From NCBI GenBank assembly GCA_018818755.1, contig JAHIRL010000054.1, positions 1-15,354 of the forward strand: a DNA stretch of 15,354 nucleotides, given 5' to 3'. Below the pieces are notes generated by a model. That model worked only from the letters and a program-made list of their open reading frames with translations. It did no database searches and was not told the DNA's origin. A program made the position numbers and the translations under genes. This DNA comes from Patescibacteria group bacterium (GTDB lineage: Bacteria; Patescibacteriota; Gracilibacteria; UBA1369; LOWO2-01-FULL-3). Below are positions 8,351-15,310 of this stretch, piece after piece (positions within the stretch are counted from its first letter, which is position 1; the number at the start of each line of letters is the position of its first letter).

Positions 8351-9412
8351 ATGCCAGGAAATACCTTTGGAAGCCTATTTAAGCTTACAACATGGGGAGA
8401 ATCTCATGGAGAAGCTCTAGGCCTTGTTCTTGATGGTTGCCCGCCTAATATTCATCTCACAGAAAAAGATATTCAAAAAGAGGTCGATAAAAGAAGACCA
8501 GCCGAAAACTCTCGAATCACAACTGGACGCAGAGAAGAAGACCAAGTGCAAATCCTCTCTGGAGTTTTTGAAGGAAAAACCACCGGAACCCCTATAGCAA
8601 TCCAATTTGCCAACAAAGACACCCGCTCACAGGATTATTCAAATACTAAAGATATTTATCGCCCCGGACACGCCGATTACACTTACGACCTAAAATATGG
8701 CATCCGCGACTATCGCGGGGGCGGCAGATCTTCAGGACGCGAAACAGTTTGCAGAGTTGCTGGAGGAGCAATCGCAAAAAAATATCTAAAACAACACAGC
8801 AAAACACAATTCATCGGCCACACAGTAAAAATTGGGGCAATTGAAGCCAAAAAATTCGACAAATCTACGATAGACAAAAACGAACTCAAATGTGCAGATC
8901 CAAGCGTAGCCAAAAAAATGCAAAAATATGTCGAAAAAATTCGCACAAAAGCGGATAGCATCGGTGCAATAATCGAAATAATCATAAAAAATCCGCCAAA
9001 AGGCCTGGGCGAACCTGTTTTTGACAAACTAGACGCAAGGCTAGCCACTGCCATGATGAGTATTGGAGCTGTAAAAGGAGTGGAAATCGGAGCAGGATTC
9101 CATGTTGCCGAAATGAAAGGAAGCGAAAATAATGATCAGATGCAAAGCAAAAACAAATTTCTCAGCAACAATAGCGGAGGCATACTAGGAGGAATCTCCA
9201 CAGGAGAAGATATCGTGCTAAGACTAGCTATAAAACCGGTCCCCAGCATTGCTCTCAAACAAAAAACCATCAACACAAAAGGAAAAAATGCTATAATCCA
9301 AACACATGGTCGCCACGATTGCTGTCTAGCTCCCCGCATAATTGCAGTAGCCGAAGCAATGGCCGCCCTGACAATAATGGATTTTTACCTCATTCAGCGT
9401 GGAACATCATGA
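8351..9412 (+). CDS. aroC: Chorismate synthase
   Basis: 353 residues, normal family length. The enzyme converts 5-enolpyruvylshikimate-3-phosphate to chorismate using reduced FMN, the last shared step to aromatic amino acids and folate. Signatures in order: GNTFGSLFKLTTWGESHG with His19; KRRPAENSRITTGRREED (about 47-64); RPGHADY with His107; the flavin-site stretch GGGRSSGRETVCRVAGGA (123-140); NNSGGILGGISTG (273-284); and the C-terminal RHD (321-323). The usual RHDPC reads RHDCC here. The two histidines that act as general acids in the family are retained, so it should be active. No other shikimate gene lies in the window. The TGA stop shares bases with an ATG (ATGA at 9409), but that ATG opens only a five-codon frame. 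A 108-nt gap follows before ruvA. Confidence 0.96.
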   Translation: MPGNTFGSLFKLTTWGESHGEALGLVLDGCPPNIHLTEKDIQKEVDKRRPAENSRITTGRREEDQVQILSGVFEGKTTGTPIAIQFANKDTRSQDYSNTKDIYRPGHADYTYDLKYGIRDYRGGGRSSGRETVCRVAGGAIAKKYLKQHSKTQFIGHTVKIGAIEAKKFDKSTIDKNELKCADPSVAKKMQKYVEKIRTKADSIGAIIEIIIKNPPKGLGEPVFDKLDARLATAMMSIGAVKGVEIGAGFHVAEMKGSENNDQMQSKNKFLSNNSGGILGGISTGEDIVLRLAIKPVPSIALKQKTINTKGKNAIIQTHGRHDCCLAPRIIAVAEAMAALTIMDFYLIQRGTS

Positions 9413-9494
9413 ACAAAAAGCTCTAATTAAAGCCAAAAGGCGCGACGAAAAAAAGCGCCCTAAAATGAAAGTATCCGGAAAAAGTGTATTTAAA
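9399..9494 (+). CDS. Possible basic mini-ORF or frameshifted small-gene relic
   Basis: This is the only sizeable spacer inside the long gyrA-glmS run. From a GTG at 9399 a 31-codon frame runs to TAA at 9492, overlapping aroC by 14 nt. It is dense in Lys/Arg (KAKRRDEKKRPKMKVSGK at codons 11-28). At the A6 run 9479-9484, dropping one A would continue the frame as SVFKLKELINKK, ending just at the ruvA start. One added A in the run before 9420 would allow a start at the ATG 9409, which overlaps the aroC stop as ATGA. Taken together this looks like a decayed or slippage-dependent small basic protein gene, but chance is not excluded. I do not recognise a family. Confidence 0.25.
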
Positions 9495-9520
9495 CTCAAA
9501 GAACTAATTAACAAGAAAAA

Positions 9521-10084
9521 ATGATCGCATATCTCAAAGGAAGAATCATCAAGAAACTGGAAAAAGGAGTAATATTGGAAAACCAGGGAATCGGCTACAT
9601 GATCTTCATTCCCAAAAATCTTTTTGAACAATTAAACGACGAAATGGAGTTTTTCATCTATAACAATGTAAAAGAAGACGCTTTTGACCTTTACGGATTC
9701 ATCAATTACGAAAACCTGGAATTTTTTAAAAAACTAATTTCCATCAACGGAATCGGCCCAAAAGTTGGCCTGGAAATTATTTCCCAAGACCAAGACAAGC
9801 TTACTCAAGCCATTTTGGAAGGAGACGATAAATACATCTCAAAAACTCCCGGAATCGGCGCAAAAACAGCTAAAAGAATTATCCTGGAACTTAAGGGGAA
9901 ACTAGACCTAACCGCCTCAGATCGACCATTTAGGTCTCTAGACAAACAAACCTGCGAGGAAGTAAAAGAAGCACTCCAGAAATTTGGCTATCGTGCCGCC
10001 AAAATAAACGACTTCCTTTCCGAACTCCCCGAAGAAATCACAAAAACAGAAGACATCATTCAATACTTCCTTAAAAATGCTTAA
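9521..10084 (+). CDS. ruvA: Holliday junction branch migration protein RuvA
   Basis: 187 residues (E. coli about 203). RuvA forms tetramers on four-way DNA junctions and loads the RuvB motor for branch migration. Domain I, an OB fold, spans about 1-63 (MIAYLKGRI, then LYGF at 57-60). Domain II has two helix-hairpin-helix motifs, LISINGIGPKVGLEII (72-87) and ISKTPGIGAKTAKRIILEL (about 106-124), which bind DNA backbone. Domain III (about 143-187, EEVKEALQKFGY) is the small RuvB-contacting bundle. The ATG is preceded only by A-rich sequence. The 3' end overlaps the M24 peptidase start by 8 nt (10077-10084), implying translational coupling. ruvB is not in the window, and ruvC lies about 4.7 kb further on in another transcription unit. 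Confidence 0.96.
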   Translation: MIAYLKGRIIKKLEKGVILENQGIGYMIFIPKNLFEQLNDEMEFFIYNNVKEDAFDLYGFINYENLEFFKKLISINGIGPKVGLEIISQDQDKLTQAILEGDDKYISKTPGIGAKTAKRIILELKGKLDLTASDRPFRSLDKQTCEEVKEALQKFGYRAAKINDFLSELPEEITKTEDIIQYFLKNA

Positions 10085-11144
10085 AAAAGGCCAAGCTCAC
10101 CTGATCACAAATCCATCAAACATCCGCTATTTGTCCAACTTCACAGGCTCGAACGGCTTTATCCTAAGAACAAAAAGTAGCAGTTACCTTTTTACCGATT
10201 TTCGCTACATCGAAAGAGCCAAAGCCAGCATCCCGTCAGAAATAAAAATAATCGACACCACAAAAATGTGGAAAAACGAAAAAGAACTTAAAGAAAACTG
10301 GCAGAAAATTCTCAAAAAACACAAAATAGAAAGACTTGGAATCGAAGAAAACCACCTAACAATCGCGCGCTTCAAAAATTTTAGAAGAATAAACCGAGGA
10401 CTTGTTGTAAAATTCTTCAACATGCTTAACGAAATCGAAAAAATCCGAGAAATCAAAAACAAACAAGAAATCACTCTAATTACAAAAAGCCAACGCATCA
10501 ACGAAAAGGTTTTTGCGGAGCTAAAAAAACACATAGAACCCAGCGTAACGGAACTCGAACTGGCCTGGAAAATCCAAGAACTCGCCCACAAACACGGCGC
10601 AGACGGCCTCTCCTTCGACCCAATTATCGCCTTTGGCTCACACAGCGCAATCCCCCATCATCTCTCAAGCAAAACTCGCCTCAAAAAAGGCGATCTAATC
10701 CTAGTAGACATGGGTATGAAATATCAAGGCTACTGCTCAGACATGACCCGCATTATCTTTACCGCCCCACCAACTCCCAAACAAAAAGAAATCTACGAAC
10801 TGGTACTCAAAGCCCAAAAACAAGCCATTTCAAAAATAAAAGCGGGGATAACCGGAGCCCAAGCCGACACCTACGCCCGAAAAATAATAGAAGATGCAGG
10901 TTACGGCGAACAATACGGCCATGCCGGCGGACACGGAGTCGGCCTGGACATTCACGAAATCCCATCGCTATCAGACAAATACCAGGAAAACCTAAAAGCC
11001 TCCTCAGTAATAACTGTCGAACCGGGAATTTACCTCCCCGGAGAATTTGGCATCCGAATCGAAGATATGATTCTGGTGCAAAAAAGCGGGAATAAGAACC
11101 TGACGCTTTCTCCTTCCAAAATCCCCCACTTTCCACTAAAATAA
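10077..11144 (+). CDS. M24 family Xaa-Pro aminopeptidase/dipeptidase-type metallopeptidase
   Basis: 355 residues. An N-terminal creatinase-like domain spans about 1-125 (SNIRYLSNFTGSNGF, YLFTDFRYIERA) and the pita-bread catalytic domain spans about 130-355. All five dinuclear-metal ligands are visible: Asp211 (LVDMG), Asp222 (CSDMTR), His286 (GGHGVGLDIHE), Glu315 (TVEPGIY) and Glu329 (IRIEDM). FDPIIAFGSHSAIPHH at about 180-195 carries the usual substrate-site histidines. Family knowledge: such enzymes cleave peptide bonds beside proline in short peptides. The length and layout match the PepP/YpdF/PepQ group, but aminopeptidase P and prolidase cannot be separated from sequence alone, so no symbol is given. 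It is cytosolic, with no signal peptide. It starts inside the ruvA 3' end and ends 22 nt before glmS. Confidence 0.93.
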   Translation: MLKKGQAHLITNPSNIRYLSNFTGSNGFILRTKSSSYLFTDFRYIERAKASIPSEIKIIDTTKMWKNEKELKENWQKILKKHKIERLGIEENHLTIARFKNFRRINRGLVVKFFNMLNEIEKIREIKNKQEITLITKSQRINEKVFAELKKHIEPSVTELELAWKIQELAHKHGADGLSFDPIIAFGSHSAIPHHLSSKTRLKKGDLILVDMGMKYQGYCSDMTRIIFTAPPTPKQKEIYELVLKAQKQAISKIKAGITGAQADTYARKIIEDAGYGEQYGHAGGHGVGLDIHEIPSLSDKYQENLKASSVITVEPGIYLPGEFGIRIEDMILVQKSGNKNLTLSPSKIPHFPLK

Positions 11145-11166
11145 AGCCCGTTCTAATCAAATTTAT

Positions 11167-12969
11167 ATGTGCGGAATATTCGCCTATACAGGCAAGAAAA
11201 AGAACTCAGCAAAATTGGTAATAGAAGGGCTCAAACGCCTTGAATATAGAGGATACGACTCTTGGGGAATCGCCTACAAAAGCGGCAAGGACATTCATAT
11301 TCACAAAGAAGTTGGAAAAATTGGAGAATTTAAGATCGAAGGTAGCAAATTTGATCCATCCAACATCGCCATAGGTGAAACGCAAGACACACAAGTAGCC
11401 ATAGGCCACTCTCGCTGGGCCACTCACGGAGGAGTAAACGAAAAAAACGCCCACCCTCATTTCACCGAAGACAAAGACATTGTTCTTGTACACAACGGAA
11501 TCCTCGAAAACTACAAAGAACTCAAAACCTACCTCCAAAAACGAGGCCATAAATTTATCTCAAAAACAGACACCGAAGTTATCGCCCATTTAATTGAGGA
11601 ACACGCCCAAAATCACAATTTCGAGGAAGCTGCAAGATTGGCAATGCAGGAAATGGAAGGCCGATATGCCATTGTGGTTATCAACAAACAAAACAATCAA
11701 ATTGTCGCGGCTCGCAAAGGCTCGCCGCTAATTATCGGCGTAGGCGAAAAGGAATTTTATATCGCTTCAGATATTCCAGCATTTTTACCATACACAAACA
11801 AAGTTATCTACCTGGACGATTACCAAATCGCTAACATCAACGAAGGAAAAATTAAATTTTACGATACCCAAAAAAGAGAAGAAGTGGAGAAAAGAATTAT
11901 TGAGATTGACTGGGACGAAGAAAGCGCGGAAAAAGGAGAATTCCCCCATTTCATGATCAAGGAAATCATGGAGCAAAAAGATTCCCTTAGCCGAGCCATC
12001 AATCAAGATCCTTCAATAATCGAAAAAGTTGCCAAAGAAATCCGCTCCGCCGGATCAATTTATTTAACCGGTTGTGGAACAGCCGGAAAAGTGGCAATGG
12101 TCGCTCAATATCTATTTGGAGAAGTGTCAAAATTGCAAAGTCATTTTTATTTTGGATCAGAATTTTTGAGCCAGGCAGGATTCCTGAACAAAAAGAGCAT
12201 AGTTATCGCAATTTCCCAATCTGGTGAAACAGCAGATACAATGGAAGCTTTAGAAATGGCTAAAGAAAAAGGTGCAAAGATAGTTTCAATTGTAAATGTC
12301 GAAAATTCCAGCATGGCCAGAATTTCCGATTTTGTAATTCCCATCAAAGCCGGACCGGAAAAAGCCGTAGCATCAACAAAAGCTACCAGCTCCCAACTGG
12401 CAATTCTCACCCTCCTAGCCTACGCAATGGACGGAGGAATCATCATCGGGAAACAACTGCTAATCAATACAACCAGCCAAATTAACGACATGGTAAACCC
12501 CCGCTACGAAGACCACATCATGAAAATTGCCAAAAAAATCAAAGATATCGAATCCATGTACATCATAGGCCGTGGAAAAAACTACCCCATTGCCCTGGAA
12601 TCAGCCATTAAACTCCAGGAAGTTTCATACATCCATGCCGAAGGTTTTGCCGGCGGAGAGCTAAAGCACGGCCCAATTGCCCTAATAAGCCAAGGAACTC
12701 CCGTAATAGCCTTAGTCTCAAATGACCAACACAAAAAAGACATTCTCTCTAATTCCATCGAAATAAAATCCCGTGGCGGCTTCATCATCGGCATCGCCCC
12801 GGAAAACGACGAAGCCTTTGATTTCTGGATCCGCGTCCCCGATACTGGCGAAACTTCCCCAATAGTAAACATCATCCCCGTCCAAATCTTAGCCTATCAA
12901 TTGGCAGTGCTACGCAAAAACAATCCAGACATGCCGCGAAATTTGGCAAAAAGCGTTACGGTCAAATAG
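11167..12969 (+). CDS. glmS: Glutamine-fructose-6-phosphate aminotransferase (isomerizing)
   Basis: 600 residues, typical length (E. coli 609). It makes glucosamine-6-phosphate from fructose-6-phosphate and glutamine, the entry to UDP-GlcNAc and so to peptidoglycan. The N-terminal glutaminase domain opens MCGIFAYTG, with Cys2 the nucleophile after Met removal, and has RGYDSWGIA, GHSRWATHG and VHNGILENY. Two SIS sugar-isomerase domains follow: the first with GCGTAGK (about 302) and ISQSGETADT (about 349), the second with GRGKNYPIALESAIKLQE and GGELKHGPIAL, including the catalytic His near 501. The C-terminal LAKSVTVK carries the conserved Lys near 595. Only 22 nt separate it from the preceding gene, so there is no room for a glmS ribozyme. 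It ends in TAG and its last 8 nt overlap the convergent minus-strand gene. Confidence 0.97.
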   Translation: MCGIFAYTGKKKNSAKLVIEGLKRLEYRGYDSWGIAYKSGKDIHIHKEVGKIGEFKIEGSKFDPSNIAIGETQDTQVAIGHSRWATHGGVNEKNAHPHFTEDKDIVLVHNGILENYKELKTYLQKRGHKFISKTDTEVIAHLIEEHAQNHNFEEAARLAMQEMEGRYAIVVINKQNNQIVAARKGSPLIIGVGEKEFYIASDIPAFLPYTNKVIYLDDYQIANINEGKIKFYDTQKREEVEKRIIEIDWDEESAEKGEFPHFMIKEIMEQKDSLSRAINQDPSIIEKVAKEIRSAGSIYLTGCGTAGKVAMVAQYLFGEVSKLQSHFYFGSEFLSQAGFLNKKSIVIAISQSGETADTMEALEMAKEKGAKIVSIVNVENSSMARISDFVIPIKAGPEKAVASTKATSSQLAILTLLAYAMDGGIIIGKQLLINTTSQINDMVNPRYEDHIMKIAKKIKDIESMYIIGRGKNYPIALESAIKLQEVSYIHAEGFAGGELKHGPIALISQGTPVIALVSNDQHKKDILSNSIEIKSRGGFIIGIAPENDEAFDFWIRVPDTGETSPIVNIIPVQILAYQLAVLRKNNPDMPRNLAKSVTVK

Positions 12970-13300
12970 AGTGTTTGTCCATTTGCCTCTTTTCACAAAA
13001 CAAAGGCCATAAATCCACTCCTAGTTTTTCGTAAGAATTCTTGCGAATCTTGGCAATTGAGGCATAAAACTCCTGATTCCCAAAAGGTATCTCAAAATAA
13101 TCCCTAATAAAAGATGTAGCCACCTCAAGAACCGGCTCAATATGTGCAACTTCTGCACGCATAGCTCGATCTATTGCAATCCTCTTCAAAGCTAGTTTTT
13201 CTATCAAAGAAAGATCCTTTAATTTCAAAAATTTTAAAACCTCATGCAAAGCCTCCTCATAAACCTGTTGAGAATCATAGCTAGATTCCACTTTTTCCAT
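12962..13300 (-). CDS. Unrecognised 112-residue, mostly helical protein
   Basis: I do not recognise a family. The protein is soluble-looking and predicted helical, with charged and Leu/Ile-rich stretches (ALHEVLKFLKLKDLSLIEKL), a KRIAIDRAMRAEVAHIEPVL segment, aromatic residues in IRDYFEIPFGNQEFY and a C-terminal DLWPLFCEKRQ. There is no signal peptide or membrane helix. The start is set at the ATG 13300-13298. A TTG two codons upstream (13306) is in frame but lies only about 8 nt from the predicted transcription start, so it is less likely. It ends in TGA at 12964-12962, overlapping the 3' end of glmS by 8 nt in convergent orientation. A near-consensus promoter lies just upstream, which argues for a real, independently expressed gene. 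Confidence 0.72.
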   Translation of the reverse strand: MEKVESSYDSQQVYEEALHEVLKFLKLKDLSLIEKLALKRIAIDRAMRAEVAHIEPVLEVATSFIRDYFEIPFGNQEFYASIAKIRKNSYEKLGVDLWPLFCEKRQMDKHSI

Positions 13301-13320
13301 ACACAAAATTAATGGAAGCT

Positions 13321-13349
13321 AATTTAACCTAAGAAAAACTCAATGTCAA
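13321..13349 (-). promoter_or_regulatory. Predicted sigma70-type promoter of the 112-residue protein gene
   Basis: On the minus strand a perfect TTGACA (13349-13344), a 17-nt spacer and TAAATT (13326-13321). Transcription should start near 13314, giving a leader of only about 14 nt before the ATG at 13300 and no ribosome-binding site. A second TTGACT lies directly upstream of the -35. Confidence 0.62.
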
Positions 13350-13356
13350 AGTCAAA

Positions 13357-13384
13357 TTGCCATTTCCCCTATTTCCTATATAAT
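13357..13384 (+). promoter_or_regulatory. Predicted sigma70-type promoter of pyk-ruvC
   Basis: TTGCCA (13357-13362), a 16-nt spacer and a perfect TATAAT (13379-13384). Transcription should start near 13391, about 20 nt before the pyk ATG at 13411. The leader (caagaaatcacctcatttcct) has no Shine-Dalgarno motif. Its -35 box lies only 7 nt from the -35 box of the divergent promoter. Confidence 0.65.
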
Positions 13385-13410
13385 CAAAACAAGAAATCAC
13401 CTCATTTCCT

Positions 13411-14835
13411 ATGCTCAAAAAGAAAACCAAAATTGTCTGCACGCTGGGACCTTCTTCCGACTCTGTCAGCGAGATAACCAGACTTATTCAATCTGGAATG
13501 AATGTGGCCAGGCTCAATTTTTCGCACGGTAGCCACAAACACCATCTCCAAATCATCAAAAATCTCCACACAGCCGAGAAAAAGACAAAACAAAGAGTGG
13601 CGATTTTACAGGATCTCCAAGGGCCAAAAATCCGCTTGGGAGAAATTGAAGGAGACGGAATTAAGTTAAAAAAATCAGAGGAATTTGAGCTAACTGCAAA
13701 AAAACTAATCGGCAAACGCACAGAAAAAGGAATAATCGTTTCCGTTCAATACAAAGAATTGATAAAAGATCTAAAAAAAGGCGACCTCGTACTAATAAAC
13801 GATGGACTGATAGAAGCAAAAGTTGTCCGCAAAACAAAAGATTCCGCAATCTGCAAATCGATAGTTCCAGGAGTTCTGGAATCCCATAAAGGCATTGCCT
13901 CCCCCACCGCCTCATTTTCCGTTCCGGCCATCACAAAAAAAGACCGTGAAGATCTAAAATTCGGACTAAAAAACAAAGTGGATTTTGTAGCCTTATCATT
14001 TGTAAAATCCGAAAAAGACATCCAGGAACTACGCGCACTCATAAAAAAATACCGAGGCCACGCCAAAATAATCGCAAAAATAGAACGACATGAAGCTGTC
14101 TCCCGCCTTAAAGAAATTACAAAAGAAGCAGACGGTCTAATGGTAGCCCGTGGAGATTTAGGAATAGACATTCCTGCCGAACAAGTACCAATCGTTCAAA
14201 AAAGAATGATCTCCCTGGCAAACCGCCACGCAAAACCTGTAATCACGGCAACACAAGTCTTACAATCAATGACAACCGCGCCAAGAGCCACCCGGGCAGA
14301 GATTTCCGATGCCGCCAATGCCGTTTTCGATAACACCGATGCCATAATGCTTTCCAACGAATCCGCCGTGGGCCGTTTTCCTTTCCGAGCGGCAAAAACA
14401 TTAAGCCGCGTTGCTATGGCCGTAGAAAAAGAAATGCAAACTCGTCCCGAACTTCTTGGCCCAATTCAGGCCTACCACAATTATCACAGCACAAACGCCA
14501 CCTGCCAAAACGCCTGCAAACTTAGCAAAGATACAAAATCAAAATACCTAATCGTCTACACAGAAGACGGATACACAGCCAGGCAAGTAGCAAAAAATCG
14601 CATCTACACAGAGATAATCAGCATCACCCCTGATGAAAAAGTTTCTCGAGAACTCACTCTCACCTGGGGCCTAAAGCAAATCTACACAAAGAAATTTAAG
14701 CAAAAAGGCACAGACAAAACCGCAAAAATTGTTGAATACCTCAAACAACAAAAGCTTCTAAAGCGCAGCGACAAAATTGTAATCATCTGCAACGCCTCAA
14801 GCAAAGAAAAATTAATATCTACAATAAAAATATGA
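13411..14835 (+). CDS. pyk: Pyruvate kinase, potassium-independent type
   Basis: 474 residues (E. coli PykF 470). It transfers phosphate from phosphoenolpyruvate to ADP, the last ATP-yielding step of glycolysis. Motifs: KIVCTLGPSS at the start; NVARLNFSHG with substrate-site Arg34; LQDLQGPKIRLGEIEG; the active-site AKIER with Lys223 and Glu225 (Mg ligand); and MVARGDLGIDIP with Asp249 (Mg ligand). The usual ATQMLESM reads ATQVLQSM and the usual MLSGETA reads MLSNESA (313-319). The B-domain lid is about 75-165 and the C-terminal domain about 350-474. Lys73 in GPKIR sits where potassium-dependent enzymes have Glu, so K+-independent activity is predicted. The C-terminal domain ends without the extra PEP-utiliser domain found in some bacilli. 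The TGA stop overlaps the ruvC ATG as ATGA. Confidence 0.96.
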   Translation: MLKKKTKIVCTLGPSSDSVSEITRLIQSGMNVARLNFSHGSHKHHLQIIKNLHTAEKKTKQRVAILQDLQGPKIRLGEIEGDGIKLKKSEEFELTAKKLIGKRTEKGIIVSVQYKELIKDLKKGDLVLINDGLIEAKVVRKTKDSAICKSIVPGVLESHKGIASPTASFSVPAITKKDREDLKFGLKNKVDFVALSFVKSEKDIQELRALIKKYRGHAKIIAKIERHEAVSRLKEITKEADGLMVARGDLGIDIPAEQVPIVQKRMISLANRHAKPVITATQVLQSMTTAPRATRAEISDAANAVFDNTDAIMLSNESAVGRFPFRAAKTLSRVAMAVEKEMQTRPELLGPIQAYHNYHSTNATCQNACKLSKDTKSKYLIVYTEDGYTARQVAKNRIYTEIISITPDEKVSRELTLTWGLKQIYTKKFKQKGTDKTAKIVEYLKQQKLLKRSDKIVIICNASSKEKLISTIKI

Positions 14836-15308
14836 GAATAATTGGAATTGATCCTGGCACAGCAATAACCGGATTTAGCATTATGGACCTGAAAAACAGG
14901 GAATTGAAACTTATAGATTATGGCTGTATCCGAACAGCAAGCGGCCTCGCGCAAAATGAACGCCTAAACCAAATTGCCCAAGATTTAAAAACTTTAATAA
15001 AAAAATATAAACCAAACCACGCCGCCATCGAGCGCCTCTTTTTTAACAAAAATGTCACAACCGCTATTTCTGTAGCCCAAGCCAGAGGAGTTGTTTTGCA
15101 AATACTAAAAGAAAACGGCATCGACTCTGAAGAATTCACTCCACAACAAATAAAATCCGCCATCTGCGGAAACGGCAGAGCCGACAAAAAAATGGTCCAG
15201 GAAATGGTTCGTCTAATCCTAAAACTAAAAGAAACACCACAACCGGACGATGCCGCCGACGCAATAGCCATCGCCATAACCTCACTTAACACTCACAAAT
15301 TCGCCTAA
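14832..15308 (+). CDS. ruvC: Crossover junction endodeoxyribonuclease RuvC
   Basis: 158 residues (E. coli 173). RuvC cuts Holliday junctions symmetrically in the RuvABC resolvasome. RNase H-like fold with MRIIGIDPGTAITGF at the N-terminus, IERLFFNKN near 66-74, and DDAADAIAIA near the C-terminus. All four acidic catalytic residues are present: Asp7, Glu67, Asp140 and Asp143. The start ATG lies within the pyk stop (ATGA), so it is probably translated from the pyk message. The next gene begins 2 nt after its TAA. ruvA is in another operon of this window, and ruvB is not seen. Confidence 0.96.
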   Translation: MRIIGIDPGTAITGFSIMDLKNRELKLIDYGCIRTASGLAQNERLNQIAQDLKTLIKKYKPNHAAIERLFFNKNVTTAISVAQARGVVLQILKENGIDSEEFTPQQIKSAICGNGRADKKMVQEMVRLILKLKETPQPDDAADAIAIAITSLNTHKFA

Positions 15309-15310
15309 AT

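Noticed and set aside
9439..9459. Hairpin GGCGC/GCGCC as a terminator between aroC and ruvA
   Set aside because: The stem is only 5 bp with an 11-nt loop and no T-tract follows, so it is unlikely to terminate transcription.
11145..11166. glmS ribozyme or riboswitch upstream of glmS
   Set aside because: The gap is only 22 nt and the upstream sequence is coding; there is no room for the ribozyme fold.
13301..13306. TTG at 13306 as start of the minus-strand 112-residue gene
   Set aside because: It would leave a leader of only about 8 nt from the predicted transcription start, and an ATG lies two codons downstream.
8351..14835. TGA recoding to glycine (code 25)
   Set aside because: TGA ends aroC, pyk and the 112-residue gene exactly at the expected protein ends, and no conserved frame contains an internal TGA.
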